Shown in pieces: positions 54,808 through 63,139 of a DNA stretch of 64,000 nucleotides. The position numbers and the translations under genes were made by a program. Position 1 is the stretch's first letter; the number at the start of each line of letters is the position of its first letter. The stretch covers positions 248,001-312,000 of the forward strand of contig CAKVGK010000002.1 of assembly GCA_934747385.1 (NCBI GenBank), written 5' to 3'. Origin of the DNA: an uncultured Clostridia bacterium (lineage in GTDB: Bacteria > Bacillota > Clostridia > Christensenellales > UBA1242). The notes below the pieces were generated by a model that had not been told where the DNA came from, did no database searches, and saw only the letters and a list, made by a program, of their open reading frames with translations.

Positions 54808-55524
54808 TTAGCAAACAATGTTTGCTAATTTTTGCATAACAATGCTCCCAGCAACGCCTGCGTTTAAACTTTCCACGCCTGGGCACATTGGTATTGAAAT
54901 TGTTGCGGTTGCAAGCGAAAACATTTGCTCACTAACGCCATTCCCCTCATTGCCTATTATAACAGAAACCCTGCCTTTTGGCAAACGAAATTTGTTTAGA
55001 TTCTCGCCATGCATATCTGCAACCAAAAAATTTTCAGCAATCCTGTTTTTGTTGGACTCAATTCCTCCATAATCAATACGATGAACATGCGCCTTTAAGA
55101 TTGTGCCTGCACTGCTGCGCACAACTTTGTCGCTGTAAGGGTCTGCCCCGCCAATTATGTAAATATCATTAAAGCCAAAAGCCATGGCACTACGGATTAA
55201 TGTGCCAACATTGCCTGGGTCTTGAACATTGTCCAAAATCAAAGAATTGGACTTTGCTTCAATGTCATGTTGCTTTATTTTGCAAACGCAAATTATTGTT
55301 TGAGGTGTTTTTGTTGACGCCAAACTTTCAAACATTTTGGTTGAAACCACAGCAATATTTGGAAAACCTGTTAATTTTTCGTCTGTTGTGATTGTGTAAA
55401 CAATTTCAAATCCGTTTTGCATTACGTCATGACAAAATTTGTCACCTTCAACCAAAAATATTTGATTTGTTGACCTAAATTTTTTATCTTTTAAATTTTT
55501 AACTTCGGCATTTGTTAAAATCAT
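54808..55524 (-). CDS. TrmH/SpoU-family RNA methyltransferase (third copy)
   Basis: A 238-residue SPOUT 2'-O-methylase. It has an N-terminal substrate domain (TNQIFLVEGDKFCHDV) and motifs LDNVQDPGNVGTLIRSAMAFG, VVRSSAGTILKAHV, IGNEGNGVS and VESLNAGVAGSIVMQ. Compared with the two copies at 30-32 kb it is the closest to RlmB-like enzymes. No Shine-Dalgarno is present; a strong promoter ends eight bases before the ATG. A TTAGCAAAC/GTTTGCTAA hairpin (54808-54828) overlaps its stop just before yebC. Confidence 0.9.
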   Translation of the reverse strand: MILTNAEVKNLKDKKFRSTNQIFLVEGDKFCHDVMQNGFEIVYTITTDEKLTGFPNIAVVSTKMFESLASTKTPQTIICVCKIKQHDIEAKSNSLILDNVQDPGNVGTLIRSAMAFGFNDIYIIGGADPYSDKVVRSSAGTILKAHVHRIDYGGIESNKNRIAENFLVADMHGENLNKFRLPKGRVSVIIGNEGNGVSEQMFSLATATISIPMCPGVESLNAGVAGSIVMQKLANIVC

Positions 55525-55532
55525 ACTTTGTT

Positions 55533-55561
55533 AGTATAACAAAAGCAAAAATAATAGTCAA
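55533..55561 (-). promoter_or_regulatory. Putative near-leaderless promoter of the third TrmH-like gene
   Basis: TTGACT (55556-55561), 17 bases, TATACT (55533-55538), eight bases (no ribosome-binding site), ATG. Confidence 0.65.
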
Positions 55562-55592
55562 ATCAAAACAAATCTGTGACCAAATTTTGCGT

Positions 55593-55621
55593 TAAAAAAT
55601 GGCAGATTTACCGCCATTTTA
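55593..55621 (-). terminator. Terminator of the nucleotidyltransferase gene
   Basis: AAAATGGC/GCCATTTT stem followed by T residues on the minus strand, 17 bases past the stop. Confidence 0.8.
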
Positions 55622-55637
55622 TGTCAATCAAAATTAA

Positions 55638-56552
55638 TTAAATATTTTTTGTGTGCTCTTCCCACAAATTTTTTGGATATTCTCCCATATTTGTGAGTTT
55701 TTTCAAGCCACCAACAACGCTTTGCTTGTCTTCTTTATAAGTTACACCAAGCCATTTTGCGTTGGTTTGTTTAACGTCAACAGAAACAAGTCCATATTTA
55801 ACCATTTCGTCAATAACTGATGGCAACAAGAACTCACATTTCAATGGATTTTCTGCCAAATTTTCGTTAAGGAAAATTGGGAATGCTTTTTCCAAAAGGT
55901 AGAAAATGGTTGGGTTGAAACACCACATGTTCATTGAAACAGGTTGATTTTCGTCAATTGCATAACTAATCTTGCCGTCAAGTGGGGTTGCAACAATTTG
56001 GTCATCAATTTTTTCAACTGAACTTTCAACAATCTCCAATAGCTTGCCTGCAAAAATGTCACAAATGCCACGTTTTGCTGCCCCGTTTTCACTTAAAGTA
56101 TTTTTAACTTTGTATGAAATCAAGCCAAAACTATCGTCTTCACGATTTTTCATAAATTCGCTTGCTATTTCAAACGCATTTTTGCCGTAAAAGTCGTCTG
56201 CATTGATTATTGCAAAATCGCCTTTAACAACGTCTTTGCAACTCCAAATTGCATGACCTGTGCCCCAAGGTTTAACACGGCCTTTTGGAACTGTAAAACC
56301 TTTTGGCAAGCTTTCCAATTTTTGAAAAACATATTCAACGTCAATTTTATCTTCCACGCGCTTGCCAACTGTTTCGCGGAAAATATCGTAATTTTCTTCC
56401 TTGATTATAAACACAACGCGGTCAAACCCTGCACGAATTGCGTCATAAATTGAATAATCAATAATAAATTCTCCATTTTCGTTAACTGGCTCAATTTGCT
56501 TTAAACCGCCATATCTGCTGCCCATACCTGCAGCCATAATAACTAAATCCAT
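55638..56552 (-). CDS. Sugar-phosphate nucleotidyltransferase family protein
   Basis: NTP-transferase fold enzyme, 304 residues. The N-terminus MAAGMGSRYGGLKQIEP is the nucleotide-binding signature with its catalytic Arg and Lys; AIINADDFYG supplies the metal-binding Asp. It likely joins a sugar-1-phosphate to UTP or another NTP. Substrate cannot be set from sequence; it is not a canonical GalU or GlmU. AAGGAG precedes the ATG and a terminator follows, so it is monocistronic. Confidence 0.85.
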   Translation of the reverse strand: MDLVIMAAGMGSRYGGLKQIEPVNENGEFIIDYSIYDAIRAGFDRVVFIIKEENYDIFRETVGKRVEDKIDVEYVFQKLESLPKGFTVPKGRVKPWGTGHAIWSCKDVVKGDFAIINADDFYGKNAFEIASEFMKNREDDSFGLISYKVKNTLSENGAAKRGICDIFAGKLLEIVESSVEKIDDQIVATPLDGKISYAIDENQPVSMNMWCFNPTIFYLLEKAFPIFLNENLAENPLKCEFLLPSVIDEMVKYGLVSVDVKQTNAKWLGVTYKEDKQSVVGGLKKLTNMGEYPKNLWEEHTKNI

Positions 56553-56691
56553 ATTTTCTCCTTATTATGTTAGTGTTTTAGTATTGTAGTTGTTTTTGTT
56601 TGTATTGTCAAATCGTTTTAACTTAAAAATTATTTTTAACCTGCAAATTTGATTAAAGTTTTAAACCTACTAATTTTTTGCAAAATTCGAC

Positions 56692-56739
56692 AAAAAAAAG
56701 CCACCAAATAAACTTTTTGCTGTCAGCTTATTCAGTGAC
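56692..56739 (-). terminator. Terminator of the coiled-coil gene at 56748
   Basis: A 14-bp stem with three G-T pairs (56726-56739 with 56700-56713) followed by eight T on the minus strand, directly after the stop. Confidence 0.85.
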
Positions 56740-56747
56740 TTGAAAGG

Positions 56748-57380
56748 TTATAAAGACTTTGTGTCTTCTTCAGTTGCAACTTTGCCTTCCAGTGCAACAA
56801 CTGTTTCTTCAGCGTTGAAAGGAAGAATTGGGTGGCAACCTTTTGCCATTTCTCGTGCTGCTGTTGAGCAATTGGACAAAGCATTTCTTTCTTGTTTTTT
56901 CAATTCTGCAAGTTTTCTTTGAATCATATTTAAATAAGAAATGTTGCTTTTGTGAAGCATGACTTCAGCATATTCTTGTTCTTTAACAGTTAATAAATTG
57001 CTGATTTTTGCGCGTTCTTGTTTGTTAACTTGAATGTCTTTTTCAGCCAAATTTGCAAGGTAAGCATCGTCGGTTGCAGCTTTTGAATCTTCTGCTTTTG
57101 CAATTTTTTCTGTCAAATCATCTCTTTTGATTTGCATTCTTTTACGCTTTTCTGCATATTTTTCTTGTGCAATTTCTGCAAAGTCAAAATAGTTTGCAAC
57201 ACCTGTGTTAACTGAAACTGTTTTTGCTGTTTTGGTTTCTTGATCTGATTCAACAACGCCAATAACAGCTTTTGTTTCTTTTTCTGGTTGAATTTCGTTC
57301 ACTTCAACAACTTCTTGTTGCTCAACTTCAACATTCTTGTTGCGTTTGAATAAATTTAAAAACTTTTTGATAAGACTCAT
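56748..57380 (-). CDS. Hypothetical coiled-coil protein
   Basis: Not recognised. The ATG at 57380, after AAGGAG, gives 210 residues. A basic, amphipathic start (MSLIKKFLNLFKRNKN) could touch the membrane; an acidic stretch follows, then a long charged coiled coil from about residue 65 to 185 (YAEKRKRMQIKRDDL, LAELKKQERNALS). No enzymatic motif. Monocistronic with its own terminator. Confidence 0.65.
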   Translation of the reverse strand: MSLIKKFLNLFKRNKNVEVEQQEVVEVNEIQPEKETKAVIGVVESDQETKTAKTVSVNTGVANYFDFAEIAQEKYAEKRKRMQIKRDDLTEKIAKAEDSKAATDDAYLANLAEKDIQVNKQERAKISNLLTVKEQEYAEVMLHKSNISYLNMIQRKLAELKKQERNALSNCSTAAREMAKGCHPILPFNAEETVVALEGKVATEEDTKSL

Positions 57381-57602
57381 ATGTTTCTCCTTAAAATACA
57401 TGTAAATTATATGCTTTTTTTCCAACTTGTCAATATGTTTTTGTTAATTTTTTCGTAAATTTTAGATAAGCTTTTAAACATGTAATTTTAATTAACAAAT
57501 TCAATATTTAAACAAAGCTCATTGATGTTTTTTCGCTTAATAAACCTATATTATTTGAATAAGAAAAACAAACATGGCAATGTTTTAAATTAAAAATTTA
57601 CA
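57381..57602. other. A/T-rich gap between a coiled-coil gene and the rplT duplication
   Basis: Apart from the ribosome-binding site of the downstream gene, nothing recognisable is seen. Confidence 0.5.
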
Positions 57603-57788
57603 GCAAAAAAGTTGGCGTTTAAACCAACTTCTCTCCACTATGCTTTCTTTGCTGTTTCTACAAGTTTTGCAAATGCTTCTTAACCACTTCTCTTCGTTCG
57701 TGGGAAAGGAAGCAAAAAAGTTGGCGTTTAAACCAACTTCTCTTCACTATGCTTTCTTTGCTGTTTCTACAAGTTTTGCAAATGCTTC
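57603..57788 (-). repeat. Duplicated rplT 3' end with its terminator
   Basis: Bases 57712-57788 (last codons of rplT plus terminator) recur at 57603-57679 with a single clear mismatch, 109 bases apart. Each copy holds AGTTGG/CCAACT followed by T residues on the minus strand (terminators at 57714-57738 and 57605-57629). The outer copy is a non-coding remnant. Confidence 0.92.
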
Positions 57789-58094
57789 CTTATCGCAAAC
57801 TGCCATATCAGCCAAAACCTTGCGGTTAAGGTCGATATTTGCTTTTTTCAAGCCAGCAATAAATTTGCTGTAAGAAATTGCGTTTTCACGACAAGCAGCG
57901 TTGATACGTGTAATCCATAATGAACGCATGTCACGTTTTTTCAACTTGCGACCAGTGTATGCGTATTGACCGGATTTCATAACAGCTTGACGAGCAACAC
58001 GATACAATTTTGATTTAGCACCACGATAGCCTTTTGCATCTTTCAATACTGCACGGCGTTTTTTTGATGCGTTAACACCACGTTTAATTCTCAT
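57747..58094 (-). CDS. rplT: 50S ribosomal protein L20
   Basis: Early-assembly ribosomal protein that binds 23S rRNA and, in Gram-positives, represses its own operon. The 115-residue protein opens [26 protein letters not shown] sequence and has the conserved [16 protein letters not shown] and [24 protein letters not shown] precedes the ATG. Last gene of infC-rpmI-rplT. Its last codons and terminator are duplicated just downstream. Confidence 0.97.
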   Translation of the reverse strand: MRIKRGVNASKKRRAVLKDAKGYRGAKSKLYRVARQAVMKSGQYAYTGRKLKKRDMRSLWITRINAACRENAISYSKFIAGLKKANIDLNRKVLADMAVCDKEAFAKLVETAKKA

Positions 58095-58104
58095 CTTTTG
58101 CCTC

Positions 58105-58293
58105 CTAAATCATTTCCCTGTAGTTACTTTCAAATTGTTTTGAAACATAACCGGTTTTTCTTAAATTTCTTTTTCTCTTACGAGATTTTTTAGTCAACAT
58201 GTGACCTTTGCCATCGTGCATCATTTTGATTTTGCCTGTGCCAGTGAGTTTAAAACGCTTAGCAACAGTCTTTCTTGTTTTCATTTTTGGCAT
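58105..58293 (-). CDS. rpmI: 50S ribosomal protein L35
   Basis: Small basic ribosomal protein, 62 residues, [20 protein letters not shown] with [24 protein letters not shown] continuation. The ATG at 58293 follows AAGGAGAA. Middle gene of the infC-rpmI-rplT operon. Confidence 0.97.
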   Translation of the reverse strand: MPKMKTRKTVAKRFKLTGTGKIKMMHDGKGHMLTKKSRKRKRNLRKTGYVSKQFESNYREMI

Positions 58294-58360
58294 AATTTTC
58301 TCCTTTTTAAAATGTGTTGCGTTAAGCAGCACTGAATTTTTGTAAAATGCAGTTATTTAC

Positions 58361-58873
58361 TTATTTTTTTGAAATTGGTGCAAGGAACATAAAGATATTT
58401 CTTCCATTAACTTCAGGTTGTTTGTCAATTTGACCAACACTTGCGCACATTTCAGCAAACTTATTCATAACGTCAACGCCAACTTGTGGGCGGGCTTGCA
58501 ACCTGCCAAACATGCGGATATTAACCTTAACTTTGCTGCCATCGGCTAAAAACTTGCAAACTTGTTTTGCTTTAATTTCAAGGTCATGGTCATCAATTGT
58601 CATACTCAAAGACATTTCTTTAAGTTGGGCAACTTTTTGAGCCTTTTTTTGGTCTTTTAACTTTTTAAGTTCGTCGAAACGGAACTTGCCATAGTCCATA
58701 ATTTTGCAAACTGGTGGTTTTGCATCAGGTGCAATAAGAACAAGATCTAGCCCATAGTTTGACGCTGCTTCAAGCGCTTTTTCACTTGACATAATGCCAA
58801 GTTGTTCGCTGTTTGGACCAATCAAACGAACTTCTGGTAAAACAATTTGTTCATTTTTAAGTGATTCTTTCAA
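58361..58873 (-). CDS. infC: Translation initiation factor IF-3
   Basis: IF-3 checks start-codon pairing and keeps ribosomal subunits apart. Placing the start at the TTG at 58873, four bases after AGGAGG, gives 170 residues beginning in the usual way with KNEQIVLPEVRLIGPNSEQLG; no ATG is suitably placed. Other signatures are DYGKFRFDELKK and IRMFGRLQARPQVG. A rare start codon is usual for infC and allows autocontrol by IF-3. The long leader upstream is described separately. Confidence 0.95.
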   Translation of the reverse strand: MKESLKNEQIVLPEVRLIGPNSEQLGIMSSEKALEAASNYGLDLVLIAPDAKPPVCKIMDYGKFRFDELKKLKDQKKAQKVAQLKEMSLSMTIDDHDLEIKAKQVCKFLADGSKVKVNIRMFGRLQARPQVGVDVMNKFAEMCASVGQIDKQPEVNGRNIFMFLAPISKK

Positions 58874-59031
58874 ATTTCCTCCTACCCAAAAAAAATGGGT
58901 CACTTTATGTAAAAGCACCCAAAACAAATAACAATTCAAATTTATTAGATTCGTTAAACAAACCTTATTTATAAATTTAAAACCATTGTCGCTTTTGCTT
59001 CAAGGTGAGAAGTGATAACTCCTACTTTTAC
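58874..59031 (-). promoter_or_regulatory. infC-rpmI-rplT leader (probable L20-type leader)
   Basis: About 157 untranslated bases from the promoter to infC. An AGGAGTTATCACTTCTCACC stretch near the 5' end is of a type conserved in Firmicute infC leaders, and ACCCA/TGGGT flanking eight T lies directly before the AGGAGG. This suits L20-controlled attenuation, as known in Bacillus; the fold is not proven here. Confidence 0.65.
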
Positions 59032-59037
59032 ACTCGT

Positions 59038-59066
59038 ATTCTAACAAAGAATTTTTAACTTGTCAA
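59038..59066 (-). promoter_or_regulatory. Promoter of infC-rpmI-rplT
   Basis: TTGACA (59061-59066), 17 bases, TAGAAT (59038-59043) on the minus strand. Confidence 0.85.
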
Positions 59067-59090
59067 TGGTTTTTAACTAATTTTGCAAAT

Positions 59091-59672
59091 TTATTTAACG
59101 ATACTCCAACCCAATGCTCTTGCTTTCTTTAAAGATGAAACTCTTATTGTTTTTTCAACAACCTGCAATAATTCTTTTGCGTCTTTATAGTCGTCAATTG
59201 AAATAAAACCCAGCAAAGATCGGCACTCTTCAGCGTATGCTTCAATTTTGGTTTTTATCTGTCTTAAAAATGGAAGTTCAAAGTTATAAGCATATGAGTC
59301 TGCCACCATTGTGCTTAACAATTTAACCATGCAAATAACGGTTTCTGGCGTCAACTCACTTATAAGCACACTCTTTGCCAAAAAAGCGCTCAAAGTGTGA
59401 ACATTAACACCTTTGCCTTGTGCACAAGCAACGCGAAAAGCAACTGCCTCACACATTTCGGCATCTTGACTCAACGATTCATTGAAAGCAACAAAGAAAA
59501 CCATGTCGTTGACGCTAAGCGACAAAACGTCGTTTTCGTCCTCAATTTCATGATCGGCAACCCTTTTAATACACTTATCAATGTTTTTTTTGTCGTCAAG
59601 TTCAACCAAACACAAATAGTCATAATATTGTTTTTTAACAAAGTCTTTGAGTTCACGTGTGCTAGCTTTCAT
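59091..59672 (-). CDS. Hypothetical helical protein
   Basis: Not recognised. The ATG at 59672 follows GAGGTG (an in-frame GTG two codons upstream lies inside that site). The 193-residue protein is soluble and mostly helical, with no Cys clusters, membrane helix or catalytic motif that I can name. It has its own promoter (59688-59716) and lies just upstream of the infC promoter in the same direction. Confidence 0.65.
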   Translation of the reverse strand: MKASTRELKDFVKKQYYDYLCLVELDDKKNIDKCIKRVADHEIEDENDVLSLSVNDMVFFVAFNESLSQDAEMCEAVAFRVACAQGKGVNVHTLSAFLAKSVLISELTPETVICMVKLLSTMVADSYAYNFELPFLRQIKTKIEAYAEECRSLLGFISIDDYKDAKELLQVVEKTIRVSSLKKARALGWSIVK

Positions 59673-59687
59673 AAACACCTCGTCTTT

Positions 59688-59716
59688 ATCGTATCACCCA
59701 ATGAACAAATTGTCAA
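59688..59716 (-). promoter_or_regulatory. Promoter of the gene at 59091-59672
   Basis: TTGACA (59711-59716), 17 bases, TACGAT (59688-59693) on the minus strand. Confidence 0.65.
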
Positions 59717-59844
59717 TACTGAATTTTTAATTTAATTGAAAACAATTTGCATTTAGCTGTTAAAATCGTCAATTTAAACTATTTGTAAAAAAACGAGCAT
59801 ATTTATGCCCGCCTTTAGTTTAAATTTTTTTGACTGATTTTAAA

Positions 59845-60573
59845 TTATTGTTTGGTTTGCTTGTTCTCTTTTATGTTGTTCAAAACATTGTTAAGTTTTT
59901 CGTTTTTTTGTTGTTTATCTTTAGCAAGCAAAATTGAAATTGCAAGCAAAATTTCGGCTGGATAGTAAGTTGAAAGGCACAAAACACTGCAAGCATAAAT
60001 TCCGCCAAAACGCGCAAACAAAAGCATTAAATCTGAAAAATAGAACAACGCGCTGCCAATTAGTATCACAATATTCAAAGCAGACCTATTTCTAATTAAA
60101 TTAGCAATTGCCTTGCCAAGCATTATTGAAATAATCAACGCATAAACAATTGCAACAACTTTCATTAACACATTAATTTTCAAAACAGGAGCAATCAAAA
60201 TTATAAGCAAACTAATAACAAAAATGATTGCGGCTGGAATTAAATCTTTCCAATTGAATTTTTCATTGAAAATATAGGCAACAAAGAACAGAATATGCCC
60301 AGTTGCAAACAATGCAGCTCCAACACAAAATTCATAATAAAGCACAACGTCGCCCAAAAACGCGAAGAATAAACCAATAAGCATAAAAATGCTGAACTTG
60401 CGCTTTTCTTTTGTTTCTGCAAACACATAAATAAAATTTATTGCGCCCAAAATCACAAACAATGCGCTTGTAACCGCCTTTGCTAAAATTTCGCCGGTTA
60501 AAATGTAGGTTACATCGCCAATTGCAATCATAAGCATTAGCACAATGTTTGATAAAGTTATTGATTTTGACAT
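59845..60573 (-). CDS. YhhN-family membrane protein (lysoplasmalogenase-like)
   Basis: The ATG at 60573 follows AAAGGGGG and gives 242 residues with about eight membrane helices. Segments such as FAFLGDVVLYYEFCVGAALFATGHILFF and ALFYFSDLMLLFARFGG carry the conserved GD and SD of the YhhN/TMEM86 family, whose characterised members hydrolyse lysoplasmalogen. Clostridia often make plasmalogens, which fits, but activity is not shown. Its promoter is flanked by an 11-bp inverted repeat. Confidence 0.82.
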   Translation of the reverse strand: MSKSITLSNIVLMLMIAIGDVTYILTGEILAKAVTSALFVILGAINFIYVFAETKEKRKFSIFMLIGLFFAFLGDVVLYYEFCVGAALFATGHILFFVAYIFNEKFNWKDLIPAAIIFVISLLIILIAPVLKINVLMKVVAIVYALIISIMLGKAIANLIRNRSALNIVILIGSALFYFSDLMLLFARFGGIYACSVLCLSTYYPAEILLAISILLAKDKQQKNEKLNNVLNNIKENKQTKQ

Positions 60574-60654
60574 ATTACCCCCTTTTGCCAAACCAAAAAG
60601 TGTTAAATTAATGATTTGCCAATACTTTTGTTTACAAACAAAGTTAAGCAAATT

Positions 60655-60697
60655 TTATCTTAAAAAGATTATACTTAATGTTTTAAGATAAAGTCAA
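60655..60697 (-). promoter_or_regulatory. Promoter and putative operator of the YhhN-family gene
   Basis: TTGACT (60692-60697), 18 bases, TATAAT (60668-60673). Perfect 11-bp arms TTATCTTAAAA (60655-60665) and TTTTAAGATAA (60681-60691) surround the -10, as expected for a repressor site. Confidence 0.7.
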
Positions 60698-60806
60698 CAA
60701 ATTGAAAGATATTTATAAATCATTTTAAAGGTTGACTTTTAAAGCCAAGCATTAATCAATATATTGTATTTCGCATGCTATAAATACACAATATATCACT
60801 CAAATT

Positions 60807-62576
60807 TTAGCCATGAGTTTTGATTTCATTTAAAATCAAACTTTCAAAATCGGCATAATTCATTGTTTCGGTGTCTTTGCTGCCGCGGCGACGCACTGCA
60901 ACAGTTCCGTCTTCCATTTCTTTATCGCCAAGCACAAGAATATAAGGCACTTTTTCAAGCACTGCGTTGCGGATTTTTTTGCCAACAGATTCATTTTCAA
61001 CGTCTGCTTCTGCCCTTATGCCTGCCACGCAAAGTTGACGGGTGATTTTTTGGGCATATTCAGCGTTGTTTTCGCTTACTGTGATGATTTTTGTTTGAAC
61101 TGGGCTAAGCCAAGTTGGCAAAACACCCTTTGTTTCTTCCAAAACGAAAGCGGTGAACCTGTCAAGTGAGCCAAGAATTGCGCGATGAATAACAACTGGG
61201 CGAACTTTTTGATTGTTTTCGTCGATATATTCAAGTTCAAACCTTTCTGGCAATTGATAATCCAATTGAACGGTTGAAAGTGTAATTTCGTGCCCGATTG
61301 CACTTTTAACTTGAACGTCAATTTTTGGACCATAGAACGCTGCTTCGCCAACTGCTTCATAGTAGTTTGCACCGCTAGATTTTAAAATGTCACGCAAGGC
61401 AGATTCGCTCTTCTCCCAAAGTTCGTCGTTACCAAAATATTTTTCAGTATTCTTAGGGTCACGCAAGGACAAACGGAATTGATAGTTTTTAAAGCCAAAG
61501 TCCTTATACACGTCCAAAATAAGGTCAATAACCCCTTGAATTTCACTTTTGATTTGGTCTGGACGGCAGAAAATGTGGCAGTCATTTTGAGTGAGAGCGC
61601 GCACGCGTTCCAAGCCAACCAAAGTGCCACTTGCCTCGTACCTAAAATCGTTTGCAATTTCTGCAATGCGCAATGGCAAATCGCGATATGAGTGCTGAAA
61701 TTGTTTGTAAATAACCATGTGGTGTGGGCAGTTCATTGGGCGCAAAACATAGCCCTCGTCCTCCACTTTCATGGCTGGGAACATACATTCTTGATAATGG
61801 TCCCAGTGACCAGAGGTTTTGTAAAGGTTGATATTGCCCAAAGATGGCGTCATAACATGTTGATAGCCTAAAGCAATTTCTTTATTCATAATGTAATCAC
61901 TCAGTTCACGACGCAAAGTAAAGCCCTTTGGCAACCAAATTGGAAGACCACGACCAACAAGTTCGTTGAACATAAATATGCCCAAATCTTTGCCTATTTT
62001 GCGGTGGTCGCGCTCGCGTGCTTCTTGCTCCAAACGCAAGCACTCTTTCAAATCGTCCTTATTCAAAAAGCCATACACATACACACGGGTGAGCATTTTG
62101 TTCTTTTCGCTGCCACGCCAGTATGCGCCACTTGCACGATTAATTTTGAAACTGAAACCACGCAAAAATTTGGTGTTTTCAACGTGTGGGCCACGGCACA
62201 AATCATAGAAATCATTGCCAGTGTGATAAACGGAAATAATGCTATCTTCTGGCAAATCGTTGATAAGTTCAGTTTTATATGGTTCGTCTTTGAACATTTC
62301 AAGGGCTTGAGCGCGGGTCACTTCGCTACGCACAAAATCTTCGTTGCGAGCGATAATTTCCTTCATTTTGTCCTCAATTTTGGCAAAATCGTCTTGATTT
62401 ATTGTTAAATTGTCAAAATCATAGTAAAAACCATTTTCAATAGCAGGCCCAATTGCAAGTTTTACGTTTGGGTATAACTCTTTTATTGCCTTTGCAAGCA
62501 CGTGTGCCATGCTGTGGCGGTACATTTCTTGCTTTTGATTGAATTCTTCTTGTTTTTCAAGTTCTTCTTTTTCCAT
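60807..62576 (-). CDS. thrS: Threonine--tRNA ligase (without TGS domain)
   Basis: Charges tRNA-Thr. The ATG at 62576 follows AAGGAG and gives 589 residues. The editing domain begins at once (H21-S-M-A-H25, then LCRGPHVENT); class II motifs follow (MNCPHHMVIYK with a zinc Cys, FRYEASGTL, VVIHRAILGSLDRF) and then the anticodon domain. The N-terminal TGS domain of the usual 640-residue enzyme is missing. In-frame sequence upstream to 62681 belongs to leader repeats and has no ribosome-binding site. A T-box and a tandem-repeat leader precede it, and its Shine-Dalgarno can be hidden in a hairpin. Confidence 0.95.
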   Translation of the reverse strand: MEKEELEKQEEFNQKQEMYRHSMAHVLAKAIKELYPNVKLAIGPAIENGFYYDFDNLTINQDDFAKIEDKMKEIIARNEDFVRSEVTRAQALEMFKDEPYKTELINDLPEDSIISVYHTGNDFYDLCRGPHVENTKFLRGFSFKINRASGAYWRGSEKNKMLTRVYVYGFLNKDDLKECLRLEQEARERDHRKIGKDLGIFMFNELVGRGLPIWLPKGFTLRRELSDYIMNKEIALGYQHVMTPSLGNINLYKTSGHWDHYQECMFPAMKVEDEGYVLRPMNCPHHMVIYKQFQHSYRDLPLRIAEIANDFRYEASGTLVGLERVRALTQNDCHIFCRPDQIKSEIQGVIDLILDVYKDFGFKNYQFRLSLRDPKNTEKYFGNDELWEKSESALRDILKSSGANYYEAVGEAAFYGPKIDVQVKSAIGHEITLSTVQLDYQLPERFELEYIDENNQKVRPVVIHRAILGSLDRFTAFVLEETKGVLPTWLSPVQTKIITVSENNAEYAQKITRQLCVAGIRAEADVENESVGKKIRNAVLEKVPYILVLGDKEMEDGTVAVRRRGSKDTETMNYADFESLILNEIKTHG

Positions 62577-62775
62577 AATATTCTCCTTTTTGATTGGTAA
62601 TTGCTTGCAAATTAGCAAGCGAAAAGAGAATTTTATATCGCCTAGATATAATTTCCCTTTTTGATTGATGAATGCTTGCATTTCAGCAAGCGGAAAGAGA
62701 ATTTTATATCGCTTTTAGATATAATTTCTCCTTTTAATAAGGTGATTTTTATATCGTCTTTAGATATGCATTCAC
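62577..62775 (-). repeat. Tandem leader repeats with Shine-Dalgarno-like segments before thrS
   Basis: Two full and one partial copy of a roughly 70-base unit. Each runs from GATATAA through a CGCTTGC...GCAAGC hairpin (absent in the partial copy) to AAAAGGRGAA-like sequence and TTATATC or, in the last copy, TTATG, the thrS start. GATATAA/TTATATC pairs occur at 62633-62639, 62645-62651, 62704-62710, 62718-62724 and 62749-62755. In the last copy ATAAAATTCTCTTTT pairs with AAAAAGGAGAATATTAT (14 of 15 plus one bulge). Confidence 0.85.
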
Positions 62776-62871
62776 CTTTTGCTGGGTGGCTCAATTTTCC
62801 TTTAAACATGTTTGCCAACTGGGCTAAATTTAACAATTTTATAGTGGTTTTGTTAAATAATGTTTAAAAAC

Positions 62872-63086
62872 AAAAAACCCTAGCATTTTGTTATGCTAGG
62901 GACGATTTTAACCGCGGTTCCACCCTAATTAGTGACAAAGTCACTCACTTGATTTGCAAGCATTCACTTGCGTTTGGCCTAATCGGTGGTTTCACTTAAA
63001 AGTTTGATGCGCAAATTCCAGCCAGCATGCGCTCTCTCTTATCATTGACTTTTAACCTACTTGTCCAATCAATAACCTATTGAGTT
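62872..63086 (-). promoter_or_regulatory. T-box riboswitch of thrS
   Basis: AGGGTGGAACCGCGG (62912-62926, minus strand) is a textbook T-box; its TGGA suits the TCCA end of tRNA-Thr (both tRNA-Thr here have discriminator T). The competing terminator CCCTAGCAT/ATGCTAGGG (62878-62901) is followed by T residues. An ACC codon in the stem I region is a plausible specifier. Confidence 0.95.
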
Positions 63087-63092
63087 AACAAT

Positions 63093-63121
63093 AGTTTACT
63101 CCCTTGCAAACGCAAAGTCAA
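63093..63121 (-). promoter_or_regulatory. Promoter of the thrS T-box transcript
   Basis: TTGACT (63116-63121), 17 bases, TAAACT (63093-63098) on the minus strand. Confidence 0.65.
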
Positions 63122-63139
63122 GGTTTTTGTGCCACAAAT

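Noticed and set aside
54808..54828. SOS box near yebC (TTAGCAAAC-ATT-GTTTGCTAA)
   Set aside because: The spacing between half-sites is three rather than four and it sits at the stop of the upstream gene, so it does not match the LexA box.
60745..60805. Terminator after thrS
   Set aside because: An imperfect ATATTG...CAATAT inverted repeat is present but lacks a T-run on the minus strand, so I do not call it a terminator.
62642..62809. Upstream reading frame in the thrS leader (possible leader peptide)
   Set aside because: It spans the tandem repeats, has no ribosome-binding site at its ATG and probably stays open by chance; the repeat is better explained at RNA level.
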